A DNA stretch of 7,054 nt, taken from contig CAIWKF010000078.1 of NCBI GenBank assembly GCA_903913175.1, positions 1 through 7,054 on the forward strand. The letters run 5' to 3'. The notes under the pieces were generated by a model that was not told the origin of the DNA, did not search any database, and worked only from the letters and a program-made list of their open reading frames with translations. The position numbers were made by a program, and so were the translations under genes. Shown here in pieces: positions 1 to 5,724 of this stretch; position 1 is the stretch's first letter; every line of letters begins with the position of its first letter. Source of the stretch: Candidatus Staskawiczbacteria bacterium (GTDB lineage Bacteria > Patescibacteriota > Minisyncoccia > Minisyncoccales > Staskawiczbacteraceae).

Positions 1-1
1 A

Positions 2-901
2 AATATAAGTAGTCGTGCTGTTAGAAAGCAGTTGTCTAATCTTTTAGAAATAGGGGAAATTGATAAGATTGGTAAGCCACCAAAAGTTTTTTATTTCATT
101 AAAAAACTGGAAGTTAGTAGCGGTGAAGATTTATCAAAAATTAGCAAAGGTATTATTAAGGTAATTAATGAGAATTTTTTAATTATTACTCCGTCCGGCG
201 AACGAAGAGAAGGGATGGACGGATTTATTTTTTGGTGTAAGAAAACTAATCAGCTAGTAATGAAAACTGCAAAAGAATACATAACCACATTAAGAAAATA
301 TAATGCTTATAAAAAAGGCGGTTTTATTGTTGGGGATAAAAAAATGAAAAGCACTTTTGATAAAGTTTATTTGGATAGGCTTTTATATTTGGATTTTTAT
401 AGTATTGAGAGGCTTGGGAAAACTAAATTAGGCCAAATGCTTTTGTATGCCAAACAAAGTCAGAATAAAAATTTAATAAAAGAACTTATTTTTGATATTA
501 GCCCACGTGTAAAAAAGATAATTAAAAAATACAAAATAGACGGAGTTGGGTTTATCCCGCCAACAGTTAAAAGGGAAGTTCAGCTAATAAGAGAGCTAGA
601 AAAGAATTTGATTTTTAATACAAGAAAAATTTCAATAGTTAAGGCTAAAACAGAAGTAGCTGTACCTCAGAAAACATTGAATAAATTAAATGATCGTGTT
701 GAAAACGCAAAAAAAACAATTATTGTTGATGAAAATGAGAAATACAAAAATATTTTGTTAATTGATGATGCCGTTGGTTCTGGCGCGACTTTAAATGAAA
801 CCGCTGGGCAAATAAAAGCAAGAAGTATATGCACGGGAAAAATTTTTGGTCTGGCTATTACGGGAAGTTTTAAAGGGTTTGATGTAATTAGCGAGGTGTA
901 G
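2..901 (+). CDS. Winged-helix DNA-binding plus ComF-like phosphoribosyltransferase protein, 5'-truncated by the window edge
   Basis: The reading frame is open from base 2, so the gene begins before the window and 299 residues are visible. A TTG at 32 could be taken as the start, but the codons before it read on smoothly (NISSRAVRKQ) and complete a winged-helix motif: a recognition helix around SSRAVRKQLSNLL and a wing around GEIDKIGKPPKVFYF (residues 3-33, numbered from base 2). The C-terminal third resembles ComF-type phosphoribosyltransferases: a GFIPP strand-loop (183-187), a VPQ..L...R segment (221-232) and the PRPP-binding loop LLIDDAVGSGAT (252-263), with two adjacent aspartates. The middle (about 35-175) is unrecognised. 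A winged helix joined to a PRTase recalls Gram-positive PurR, a PRPP-sensing regulator, so a nucleotide-linked transcription factor is a reasonable inference; a catalytic salvage enzyme or a competence-related ComF relative is also possible. lepA follows after 22 bases, suggesting co-transcription. Confidence 0.8.
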   Translation, partial: NISSRAVRKQLSNLLEIGEIDKIGKPPKVFYFIKKLEVSSGEDLSKISKGIIKVINENFLIITPSGERREGMDGFIFWCKKTNQLVMKTAKEYITTLRKYNAYKKGGFIVGDKKMKSTFDKVYLDRLLYLDFYSIERLGKTKLGQMLLYAKQSQNKNLIKELIFDISPRVKKIIKKYKIDGVGFIPPTVKREVQLIRELEKNLIFNTRKISIVKAKTEVAVPQKTLNKLNDRVENAKKTIIVDENEKYKNILLIDDAVGSGATLNETAGQIKARSICTGKIFGLAITGSFKGFDVISEV

Positions 902-910
902 GAAAATTAA

Positions 911-915
911 AAGGA
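911..915 (+). promoter_or_regulatory. Ribosome binding site of lepA
   Basis: AAGGA lies eight bases before the ATG at 924, in the short gap after the upstream stop codon. It is the clearest Shine-Dalgarno site in the window and supports 924 as the lepA start. Confidence 0.7.
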
Positions 916-923
916 ACCATAAA

Positions 924-2795
924 ATGAATCAAGAGAATATTAGAAACTTTTCAATAATTGCACACATTGACCACGGAAAGTCTACATTGGCTGACCGGCT
1001 TTTGGAATTGACGGGAACTATTGATAAAAAAAATATGATGCCGCAGTTTTTGGATAGCATGGATTTGGAAAGGGAAAAGGGAATTACGATTAAGCTAAAA
1101 GCTATAAGAATGGAAGTGGATAGTGCAAAAATAAAAATTGAAAATTTAAAACCAGAATATCAAAACTCAAAATTTATTTTAAATTTAGTAGACACTCCTG
1201 GGCATGTGGATTTTTCTTATGAAGTTTCACGCTCTATGGCTGCAGTGGAAGGGGCGGTTTTGTTGGTAGATGCCACTCAAGGAATTCAAGCTCAAACTTT
1301 AGCTAATTTAAATTTGGCAAAAAAGCAGGGGCTGAAAATTATTCCAGTTATAAATAAAATTGATTCAGAACAAGCTAAGGTGGAAGAAACAGAGCAAGAA
1401 ATGGCAAATTTATTGTGGCCAGAAGATTCTTTTGACATGGCTCGAGGCAGGATTTTGCGCGTTTCTGCAAAAACTGGGCAAAATGTGGAACAAATTTTAA
1501 AAGCTGTAATTGAGCAAGTACCACCGCCTGGTCAAAACAGTACGACGCCCGACGTCGTACAGAATTTTAGGGCGCTTATTTTTGATTCAGATTATGATTC
1601 GTTTAAGGGTGTTATTGCATATGTGCGCGTAATTGATGGAGAAATAAATGCTGGAGATAAAATTGAACTTATGGCCACAAAAACCATGGCAGAAGTAAAA
1701 GAACTTGGGTATTTAAATCCAACATATTCTGCTAAAACAAAAATTATGGCGGGTGACATTGGATATATTGCCACAGGGATTAAAGAACCAGGAAAAGTAA
1801 GAGCAGGTGATACTATAACTAGGTTTCAAAACTTAGGGTCTAGGGTCAGGGTTGAGCCACTTCCGGGATATTTAGAGCCAAAACCAATGGTATTTGCCAG
1901 TTTATATCCTGAAAACCCTGAGGATTTTAGTACATTAAAAGTGGCTTTGGCAAAATTAAAATTAAGTGACCCAGCTTTAGTATTTGAACCTGAAATGAAA
2001 GAAGCCCTAGGCAGAGGTTTTAATTGTGGATTTTTAGGAACCCTTCATATTGAAATTATTTCCGAAAGATTAGAAAGAGAATTTAATTTAACTTTAGTAA
2101 TTTCTACGCCATCTGTAGTTTATAAAATTATAAATAATAAAGGGCAAGAAGTTTCTATTTACTCAGCTTCAGATTGGCCAGATCAATCTACAATTAAAAG
2201 TACGCAAGAACCTTGGGTTTCTTTAGAAGTGGTTTGCCCAGTAAATTATATTGGCAAAATAATGGACATTTTAAAAGATCTAAAAGGCATTTATGTGGAA
2301 ACAAATTATTTAACTTTAGAACGCGCAATTATTATTTTTGAAACTCCTTTGCGTGGAATTATTGCTAATTTGTATGATAAAATAAAAACTGTTTCGCAGG
2401 GATATGCATCAATGAGTTATAATATTTTGGGTTTTAGGCCTGGAAAATTAATTAAAATGGAAATTTTGGTTGCTGGCAAAAAAGAAGAAGCTTTTTCTAG
2501 GATTGTTTCAGAAGATGAAGCTTACCGTGATGGTAAGGTTTTGGTAGAAAAACTAAAAGAAGTTTTAGTGCCAGAAATGTTTCAAGTGGCTTTGCAGGCT
2601 GTAAGTGGAGGGAAAATAATTGCAAGAGAAACAATTTCTGCTAGAAGAAAGGATGTAACAGGATACTTGTACGGCGGAGATGTTACTAGAAAAAATAAGC
2701 TTTTGGACAAACAAAAAAAAGGTAAGAAACTTATGAAAGACAAGGGTAGGGTGAATATACCCTCAAAAGCATTTTTGGAAGTTTTTAGAGCTTAA
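924..2795 (+). CDS. lepA: Elongation factor 4 (LepA), ribosome-associated translational GTPase
   Basis: LepA is a cytoplasmic GTPase that acts on the ribosome and is thought to help with stalled or mis-translocated complexes and with ribosome assembly. All GTPase motifs are visible: G1 AHIDHGKS (13-20), G2 around EREKGIT (49-55), G3 DTPGH (90-94, with the catalytic histidine H94), G4 NKID (144-147) and G5 SAK (181-183). EF-G-like domains follow, then the LepA-specific C-terminus with YGGDVTRKNKLLDKQ and KKGKKLMKDKG, which separates it from EF-G and TypA. At 623 residues it is slightly longer than the usual 600 or so. The extra length is partly in short insertions: one near residues 206-213 carries a perfect DNA palindrome, one near 304-310 a heptamer repeat. 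The ATG at 924 has a good Shine-Dalgarno site. It probably shares a transcript with the upstream PRTase gene and ends at the hairpin terminator at 2817. Confidence 0.98.
   Translation: MNQENIRNFSIIAHIDHGKSTLADRLLELTGTIDKKNMMPQFLDSMDLEREKGITIKLKAIRMEVDSAKIKIENLKPEYQNSKFILNLVDTPGHVDFSYEVSRSMAAVEGAVLLVDATQGIQAQTLANLNLAKKQGLKIIPVINKIDSEQAKVEETEQEMANLLWPEDSFDMARGRILRVSAKTGQNVEQILKAVIEQVPPPGQNSTTPDVVQNFRALIFDSDYDSFKGVIAYVRVIDGEINAGDKIELMATKTMAEVKELGYLNPTYSAKTKIMAGDIGYIATGIKEPGKVRAGDTITRFQNLGSRVRVEPLPGYLEPKPMVFASLYPENPEDFSTLKVALAKLKLSDPALVFEPEMKEALGRGFNCGFLGTLHIEIISERLEREFNLTLVISTPSVVYKIINNKGQEVSIYSASDWPDQSTIKSTQEPWVSLEVVCPVNYIGKIMDILKDLKGIYVETNYLTLERAIIIFETPLRGIIANLYDKIKTVSQGYASMSYNILGFRPGKLIKMEILVAGKKEEAFSRIVSEDEAYRDGKVLVEKLKEVLVPEMFQVALQAVSGGKIIARETISARRKDVTGYLYGGDVTRKNKLLDKQKKGKKLMKDKGRVNIPSKAFLEVFRA
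1540..1560. repeat. Perfect 8-bp inverted repeat within lepA
   Basis: GTACGACG (1540-1547), five bases CCCGA, then CGTCGTAC (1553-1560) form a 21-base, seven-codon-long GC-rich hairpin inside AT-rich coding DNA. It encodes roughly STTPDVVQ (residues 206-213) in the linker between the GTPase domain and domain II, where E. coli LepA, as I recall it, is about five residues shorter. It looks like a small palindromic element tolerated in frame. No second copy was seen in the window. Confidence 0.7.
1834..1853 (+). repeat. Tandem heptamer TAGGGTC within lepA
   Basis: TAGGGTC occurs at 1834-1840 and 1841-1847, followed by AGGGTT at 1848-1853, giving about 2.8 units. It encodes LGSRVRV (residues 304-310) in a loop before the conserved LPGY segment, where this LepA seems a few residues longer than E. 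coli LepA. Slipped-strand expansion is a plausible origin. Confidence 0.55.
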
Positions 2796-2816
2796 ATATT
2801 TATAATTAAAAAAAAT

Positions 2817-2844
2817 AGTGCAAAAAAGTATGCACTCTTTTTTT
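2817..2844 (+). terminator. Rho-independent terminator after lepA
   Basis: AGTGCA (2817-2822) pairs perfectly with TGCACT (2831-2836) across an eight-base loop, followed by C and seven T. It starts 21 bases after the lepA stop. The A-run upstream may give it some activity in reverse. Confidence 0.8.
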
Positions 2845-2849
2845 GTGTG

Positions 2850-2879
2850 TTGCATAAGTTTTTTGATTTATGATATAAT
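2850..2879 (+). promoter_or_regulatory. Probable sigma70-type promoter with extended -10 for the secreted-protein gene
   Basis: TGATATAAT (2871-2879) is a perfect extended -10 (TGnTATAAT). A weak -35, TTGCAT (2850-2855), sits 18 bases upstream. Transcription would begin near 2886, leaving a leader of about 32 bases that is almost pure A/T and has no Shine-Dalgarno site before the ATG at 2918. Confidence 0.65.
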
Positions 2880-2917
2880 AAAATAGTTTATTAACTTATT
2901 ATTAATTATTTTAATTT

Positions 2918-5140
2918 ATGAAAAAGATATTTATTGTTACATTATTATTTTTAGTTGTTTCTGTTTTTATTTGTTTGCCAGTAAGTGGGGGGTTGCAAAC
3001 TGCAAATGCCATAACTGAAGCAGAAAAGCAGGTTTTAATTGCTCAAATTAGACAACAGCTTATTATTCTTCAAGCACAACTTGCTCAGCAAATTTTGCTT
3101 GAACAAGGTCAAACTAATACAGGCACTGGTTGGTGCCATACTTTTAATACAAACATGCGATATGGTAGCAGTGGAACCGAGGTTTCATTTTTACAGCAAG
3201 CATTAATAAAACAAAGTTTATTTTCAAATACCGATAGCGAATTAATTTCGTCTTATTATGGAAACCGTACGGTTTTAGCAGTAAAAGCTTTTCAGGAAAA
3301 ATTTAGATCAGAAATTTTAACACCAAATGGATTATCTGCCTCAACAGGAGTAACAGCCAGTGCAACAAGATTAAAGTTAAATAATCTTTATAGTTGCCAA
3401 AACACACTACCGGTAACTTCAACTTGCACACCAAATTGGTCTTATGGATCTTGGAGTACTTGCATAAACTATTCACAATCAAGAACAAACACTCAGTATA
3501 ATTGTAGCTCTGTTTCAGCAACAACAACTGAAAATAGATCCTGCACTTCTTCTACTTCAACTTGTACTCCAAATTGGAATTGCTCTGGTTTTGGAGCTTG
3601 TGTAAATGATGCACAAACTCAAACATGTACAGATAGTAATTCTTGCGGAACCTTGGCAAACAAACCAGCTACAAGCAGATATTGCACCTCTTCTACCTCA
3701 AGCTGCACACCAAATTGGTCTTATGGATCTTGGAGTACTTGCATAAACTATTCACAATCAAGAACAAACACTCAGTATAATTGTAGCTCTGTTTCAGCAA
3801 CAACAACTGAAAATAGATCCTGCACTTCTTCTACCTCAAGCTGCACACCAAATTGGTCTTATGGATCTTGGAGTACTTGCATAAATTATTCACAATCAAG
3901 AATTAACACTCAATATAATTGTAGCTCTGTTTCAGCAACAATAACCGAAAATAGATCCTGTGATTCTACTGTTTCAACTTGTACCCCTAATTGGTCTTAT
4001 GGATCTTGGAGTATTTGCTCAGGTTCTTTGCAATCAAGAACAAACACTCAATATAATTGTAGCTCGGTTTCTCAAGCAGTAGAAGAGACTAGGTCTTGTG
4101 TATGTACCCCAAGTTGGAATTGTCCTAGTGCATGGAGTAATTGTTCGGGTTCTTCTCAATATAGAGTTTGTACTCAATCTAACTGTAGTTTGATTTCTCA
4201 AACAAGAACAGAAATGCAAGTATGTTGTGAGTCAGTTTGGCAAGTTGGAGAATATGGTACTTGTCAAAATGGATATAAATATAGAACTGTAACAAATTTA
4301 ACTTCTTGCGCAGATACAACAAACAGGCCAGCTTCAAGTTTGCCATGCAGTGCAATAACTCCAACTGTTAATTTAACAGCAAATAATTTAGAAGATTTAG
4401 CTACAGTAAGCGTAGGAGACAGGGTTAATTTAATATGGTCTTCAACAAACGCTGTATCGTGTAGTGGTAGTAGTAGCTTTCCTTATTTTTATTCTGGAAT
4501 GAGTGGCAGTGCTTATGAAAACGCAGTAAGTTCAAAAACATATTCAGTTACTTGTTACAGTGTAGATGGTCTTTCTATAACAGATTCTGTTACAGTTAAT
4601 GTAATAACTCCATCAGTTAGTATTACGGTTAATAATTCTACTGGTCCTTTAAGTTTACCACTATATTCTCAGCCAATAAGTCTTGCTTGGTCAACTGCAG
4701 GTGGCGTGACTAATTGTACTGCCTCTGGAGATTGGTCTGGTACAAAAGCTAGTTCTGGTGGAATAGAGGCAGTAGGAAATTTTACTTCTACTAGAACATA
4801 TACATTTTCATTAAATTGCTTGGCGCTCGGAGGAAATGTTTTTTCCAGTTTTGTAGTTAATATTTCTGCCACAACAGTTGATATTAAAATTAATGGATCC
4901 GATGGGCCAATTGTTTTATCTTCTTTATCATCTTTACCAATTATGTGGTCAACAAATAACGCAAATTCTTGTACTGCTTCTGGTGGAACTAATTGGACGG
5001 GGCCCAAGGAAAATTCTGGTGGTCCAGAATATACAGAATATATTTCTACAACAAAAATATTTACACTTACATGTAAAAATGCTTTAGGAAATGATGTTTC
5101 AGATAGTGTTACTGTTTCTGTACCTACGCCATTTAATTAG
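2918..5140 (+). CDS. Secreted multidomain surface protein: peptidoglycan-binding-like domain, thrombospondin-type-1-like repeats, Ig-like domains
   Basis: The 740-residue protein begins with a signal peptide: MKK, a hydrophobic core to about residue 22, and a likely cut after TANA (about residue 31). A Gln/Leu-rich helix (about 32-64), probably coiled coil, follows. Residues 73-160 resemble a PG_binding_1 domain (RYGSSGTEVSFLQQAL, YYGNRTVLAVKAFQ) bracketed by C73 and C160, a form familiar from Patescibacteria surface proteins. About seven Cys/Trp repeats start near residues 170, 216, 263, 309, 355, 396 and 437. The typical unit is CTPNW, WST/IC, an Arg-containing stretch, then NCSS and RSC, like thrombospondin type 1 modules. 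Three Ig-like domains (about 480-562, 563-649, 650-737) follow, each with a Trp and a likely Cys pair. There is no C-terminal membrane segment or sorting motif, so it may be released or held through the N-terminal domain. A wall or adhesion role is inferred; no enzyme motif is visible. It has its own promoter and terminator. Confidence 0.9.
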   Translation: MKKIFIVTLLFLVVSVFICLPVSGGLQTANAITEAEKQVLIAQIRQQLIILQAQLAQQILLEQGQTNTGTGWCHTFNTNMRYGSSGTEVSFLQQALIKQSLFSNTDSELISSYYGNRTVLAVKAFQEKFRSEILTPNGLSASTGVTASATRLKLNNLYSCQNTLPVTSTCTPNWSYGSWSTCINYSQSRTNTQYNCSSVSATTTENRSCTSSTSTCTPNWNCSGFGACVNDAQTQTCTDSNSCGTLANKPATSRYCTSSTSSCTPNWSYGSWSTCINYSQSRTNTQYNCSSVSATTTENRSCTSSTSSCTPNWSYGSWSTCINYSQSRINTQYNCSSVSATITENRSCDSTVSTCTPNWSYGSWSICSGSLQSRTNTQYNCSSVSQAVEETRSCVCTPSWNCPSAWSNCSGSSQYRVCTQSNCSLISQTRTEMQVCCESVWQVGEYGTCQNGYKYRTVTNLTSCADTTNRPASSLPCSAITPTVNLTANNLEDLATVSVGDRVNLIWSSTNAVSCSGSSSFPYFYSGMSGSAYENAVSSKTYSVTCYSVDGLSITDSVTVNVITPSVSITVNNSTGPLSLPLYSQPISLAWSTAGGVTNCTASGDWSGTKASSGGIEAVGNFTSTRTYTFSLNCLALGGNVFSSFVVNISATTVDIKINGSDGPIVLSSLSSLPIMWSTNNANSCTASGGTNWTGPKENSGGPEYTEYISTTKIFTLTCKNALGNDVSDSVTVSVPTPFN
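3425..3555 (+). repeat. 131-bp perfect direct repeat, copy 1
   Basis: This block is identical, base for base, to 3704-3834 (offset 279 bases, 93 codons), with a divergent unit between them. Identity extends to synonymous positions, so it reflects recent duplication or gene conversion. Confidence 0.9.
3704..3834 (+). repeat. 131-bp perfect direct repeat, copy 2
   Basis: Identical to 3425-3555. It also overlaps a 138-base tandem pair (3683-3820 and 3821-3958) whose two units differ at about seven positions by hand count. Confidence 0.9.
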
Positions 5141-5180
5141 TATTTACATAAACATATTTATTTTAATTTATACTAAAAAT

Positions 5181-5209
5181 AAGCCTATGAAAAGTAGGCT
5201 TGTTTTTTT
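5181..5209 (+). terminator. Rho-independent terminator after the secreted-protein gene
   Basis: AAGCCTA (5181-5187), a seven-base loop and TAGGCTT (5195-5201) form a perfect 7-bp stem, followed by G and seven T. It lies 40 bases after the TAG stop. Confidence 0.88.
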
Positions 5210-5239
5210 GTAATTTTTGTAGTAAAGTAAATAGTATAT

Positions 5240-5248
5240 TGTTATGCT
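5240..5248 (+). promoter_or_regulatory. Possible extended -10 promoter for the tRNA cluster
   Basis: TGTTATGCT (5240-5248) fits the TGnTATnnT extended -10 form, with no convincing -35. Initiation near 5255 would give a leader of about 11 bases before the tRNA. A better-looking TATAAT at 5257-5262 is too close to the mature tRNA 5' end to be the promoter. Confidence 0.35.
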
Positions 5249-5265
5249 TTTAGTAATATAATTAT

Positions 5266-5336
5266 CGCGCCTTGGAGAAACAGTATCTCGGCAGTCTCAT
5301 AAGCTGCAGTTCTCCGTGCAACTCGGAGAGGCGCAA
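5266..5336 (+). tRNA. Initiator-type tRNA-fMet(CAU), atypical
   Basis: The 71 bases fold as a cloverleaf: acceptor 5266-5272 with 5329-5335, D stem GAGA/TCTC, anticodon stem GCAGT/GCTGC, loop CTCATAA with anticodon CAT (5298-5300), and T stem CTCCG/CGGAG. Two initiator hallmarks are present: a C1 x A72 mismatch at the end of the acceptor and an A11-U24 pair in the D stem. T8, A14, A21, G19-C56, A15-U48, T54, A58 and A73 are in place. Odd points: the anticodon stem lacks the three G-C pairs (29-31 with 39-41) that mark initiators, having A-U, G-C, U.G instead. The D loop is only seven bases (AACAGTA) without the GG pair, and T-loop position 55 is G rather than U. CCA is not encoded. It may be the cell's initiator, a second variant, or a decaying copy. 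Confidence 0.78.
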
Positions 5337-5347
5337 CATGTAAAAAT

Positions 5348-5421
5348 GCCGGGGTAGCTCAGTTGGCAAGAGCGCGTCACTCATAACGACGAGGTCGGGA
5401 GTCCGAATCTCCCCCTCGGCA
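5348..5421 (+). tRNA. tRNA-Met(CAU), elongator type
   Basis: The acceptor GCCGGGG (5348-5354) pairs with CCTCGGC (5414-5420) with one G.U; discriminator A at 5421. The D arm GCTC/GAGC has the normal GG in its loop, the anticodon loop is CTCATAA with CAT at 5382-5384, and the T stem is GGGAG/CTCCC. Normal G1-C72 pairing and C11-G24 mark it as non-initiator. tRNA-Ile2, which also has a CAT anticodon read after lysidine modification, cannot be excluded. Oddities are an A31 x C39 mismatch next to the anticodon loop and C instead of T at position 55 (loop TCCGAAT). CCA is not encoded. It lies 11 bases after the initiator-type tRNA, so both are probably on one transcript. Confidence 0.92.
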
Positions 5422-5427
5422 CAAGGA

Positions 5428-5456
5428 TTGAAAATTTGGGGAAATTATAGTATTGT
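5428..5456 (+). promoter_or_regulatory. Possible promoter upstream of tRNA-Asp
   Basis: TTGAAA (5428-5433) and TATTGT (5451-5456) are separated by 17 bases in the 55-base gap between tRNA-Met and tRNA-Asp. Initiation near 5463 would give a 14-base leader. tRNA-Asp could equally be transcribed from upstream. Confidence 0.4.
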
Positions 5457-5476
5457 ATATTTAGTTTAAATTTAAT

Positions 5477-5550
5477 GCGGGCATAGCTCAGCCTGGTAAA
5501 GCGCCTCCCTGTCACGGAGGAGATCAGGGGTTCAAATCCCCTTGCCCGCG
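5477..5550 (+). tRNA. tRNA-Asp(GUC)
   Basis: Acceptor GCGGGCA (5477-5483) pairs with TGCCCGC (5543-5549); discriminator G73, as expected for Asp. The anticodon arm is CCTCC/GGAGG with loop CTGTCAC and anticodon GTC (5511-5513). The T arm AGGGG-TTCAAAT-CCCCT is fully canonical, unlike the two preceding tRNAs. The D stem has a C13 x A22 mismatch. CCA is not encoded, so a CCA-adding enzyme is needed. Confidence 0.97.
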
Positions 5551-5582
5551 CATTAGCATAGCGATGCAACACAGTTTGAACT

Positions 5583-5611
5583 AAAACCGTTTTAGTAGTG
5601 AAGCGGTTTTT
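5583..5611 (+). terminator. Terminator of the tRNA cluster
   Basis: AAAACCG (5583-5589) pairs with CGGTTTT (5604-5610). The stem continues inward with U.G, U-A, U-A, U.G pairs around a six-base loop, 11 bp in all. It ends in TTTTTG and another T-rich stretch, 32 bases after tRNA-Asp. Confidence 0.75.
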
Positions 5612-5616
5612 GTTGT

Positions 5617-5647
5617 TTGACATAAATTTAGAAAATGATAATATAGG
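5617..5647 (+). promoter_or_regulatory. Sigma70-type promoter of the kinase-methyltransferase gene
   Basis: A perfect -35 TTGACA (5617-5622) is followed by an AT-rich block, GATAATATAGG, at 5637-5647. TAATAT (5639-5644, 16-base spacer) is the best-placed -10; GATAAT (5637-5642) is closer to consensus but gives a short 14-base spacer. Transcription would start near 5651, giving a leader of about 74 bases. Confidence 0.65.
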
Positions 5648-5678
5648 ATTGTTGATGAAATATAAGTAATCAAACGGC

Positions 5679-5697
5679 TTGTCTAACGTCTAGGCAA
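5679..5697 (+). other. Hairpin in the 5' leader of the kinase-methyltransferase gene
   Basis: TTGTCTA (5679-5685) pairs with TAGGCAA (5691-5697), one pair being U.G, around a five-base loop. It ends 27 bases before the ATG and does not cover the weak purine-rich stretch (AAGAGA, 5712-5717) that could act as a ribosome binding site. Function is unknown. Confidence 0.4.
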
Positions 5698-5724
5698 ATA
5701 GTTCCTTGAAAAAGAGACATTCCA

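Larger units (their letters stand above)
3425..4222 (+). repeat. Array of thrombospondin-like coding repeats
   Basis: Six consecutive units begin with a Cys codon at 3425, 3563, 3704, 3842, 3980 and 4103; a seventh, more divergent one begins near 4226. Units are roughly 120-140 bases. The second (3563-3703) and the sixth are divergent, while the first, third, fourth and fifth share long stretches of DNA, showing repeated duplication within the gene. Confidence 0.9.

Noticed and set aside
32..34. TTG as start codon of the first gene
   Set aside because: The frame is open to base 2 and the preceding codons complete a winged-helix motif, so the TTG encodes an internal leucine.
1836..1865. Possible G-quadruplex in lepA
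   Set aside because: Only three closely spaced GGG runs are present (1836, 1843, 1849); the next is too far and the tract is better explained as a heptamer repeat.
4669..5007. 112-residue minus-strand open frame opposite the Ig-like domains
   Set aside because: It mirrors the strongly supported + strand coding sequence, with no promoter or ribosome binding site and no recognisable domain.
5257..5262. Perfect TATAAT just before the initiator-type tRNA
   Set aside because: It ends four bases before the mature tRNA 5' end, so initiation would normally fall inside the tRNA; no -35 at a proper distance.
5381..5623. 80-residue open frame on the minus strand ending in RGRFGLPTSSL
   Set aside because: It runs antisense through tRNA-Met and tRNA-Asp. 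The RGRFGLPTSS-type peptide is a familiar artefact of translating tRNA genes in reverse, not a protein.
5655..5669. Tiny open frame MKYK in the leader of the kinase-methyltransferase gene
   Set aside because: Four codons, no ribosome binding site and no attenuator-like codon run; expected by chance in AT-rich DNA.
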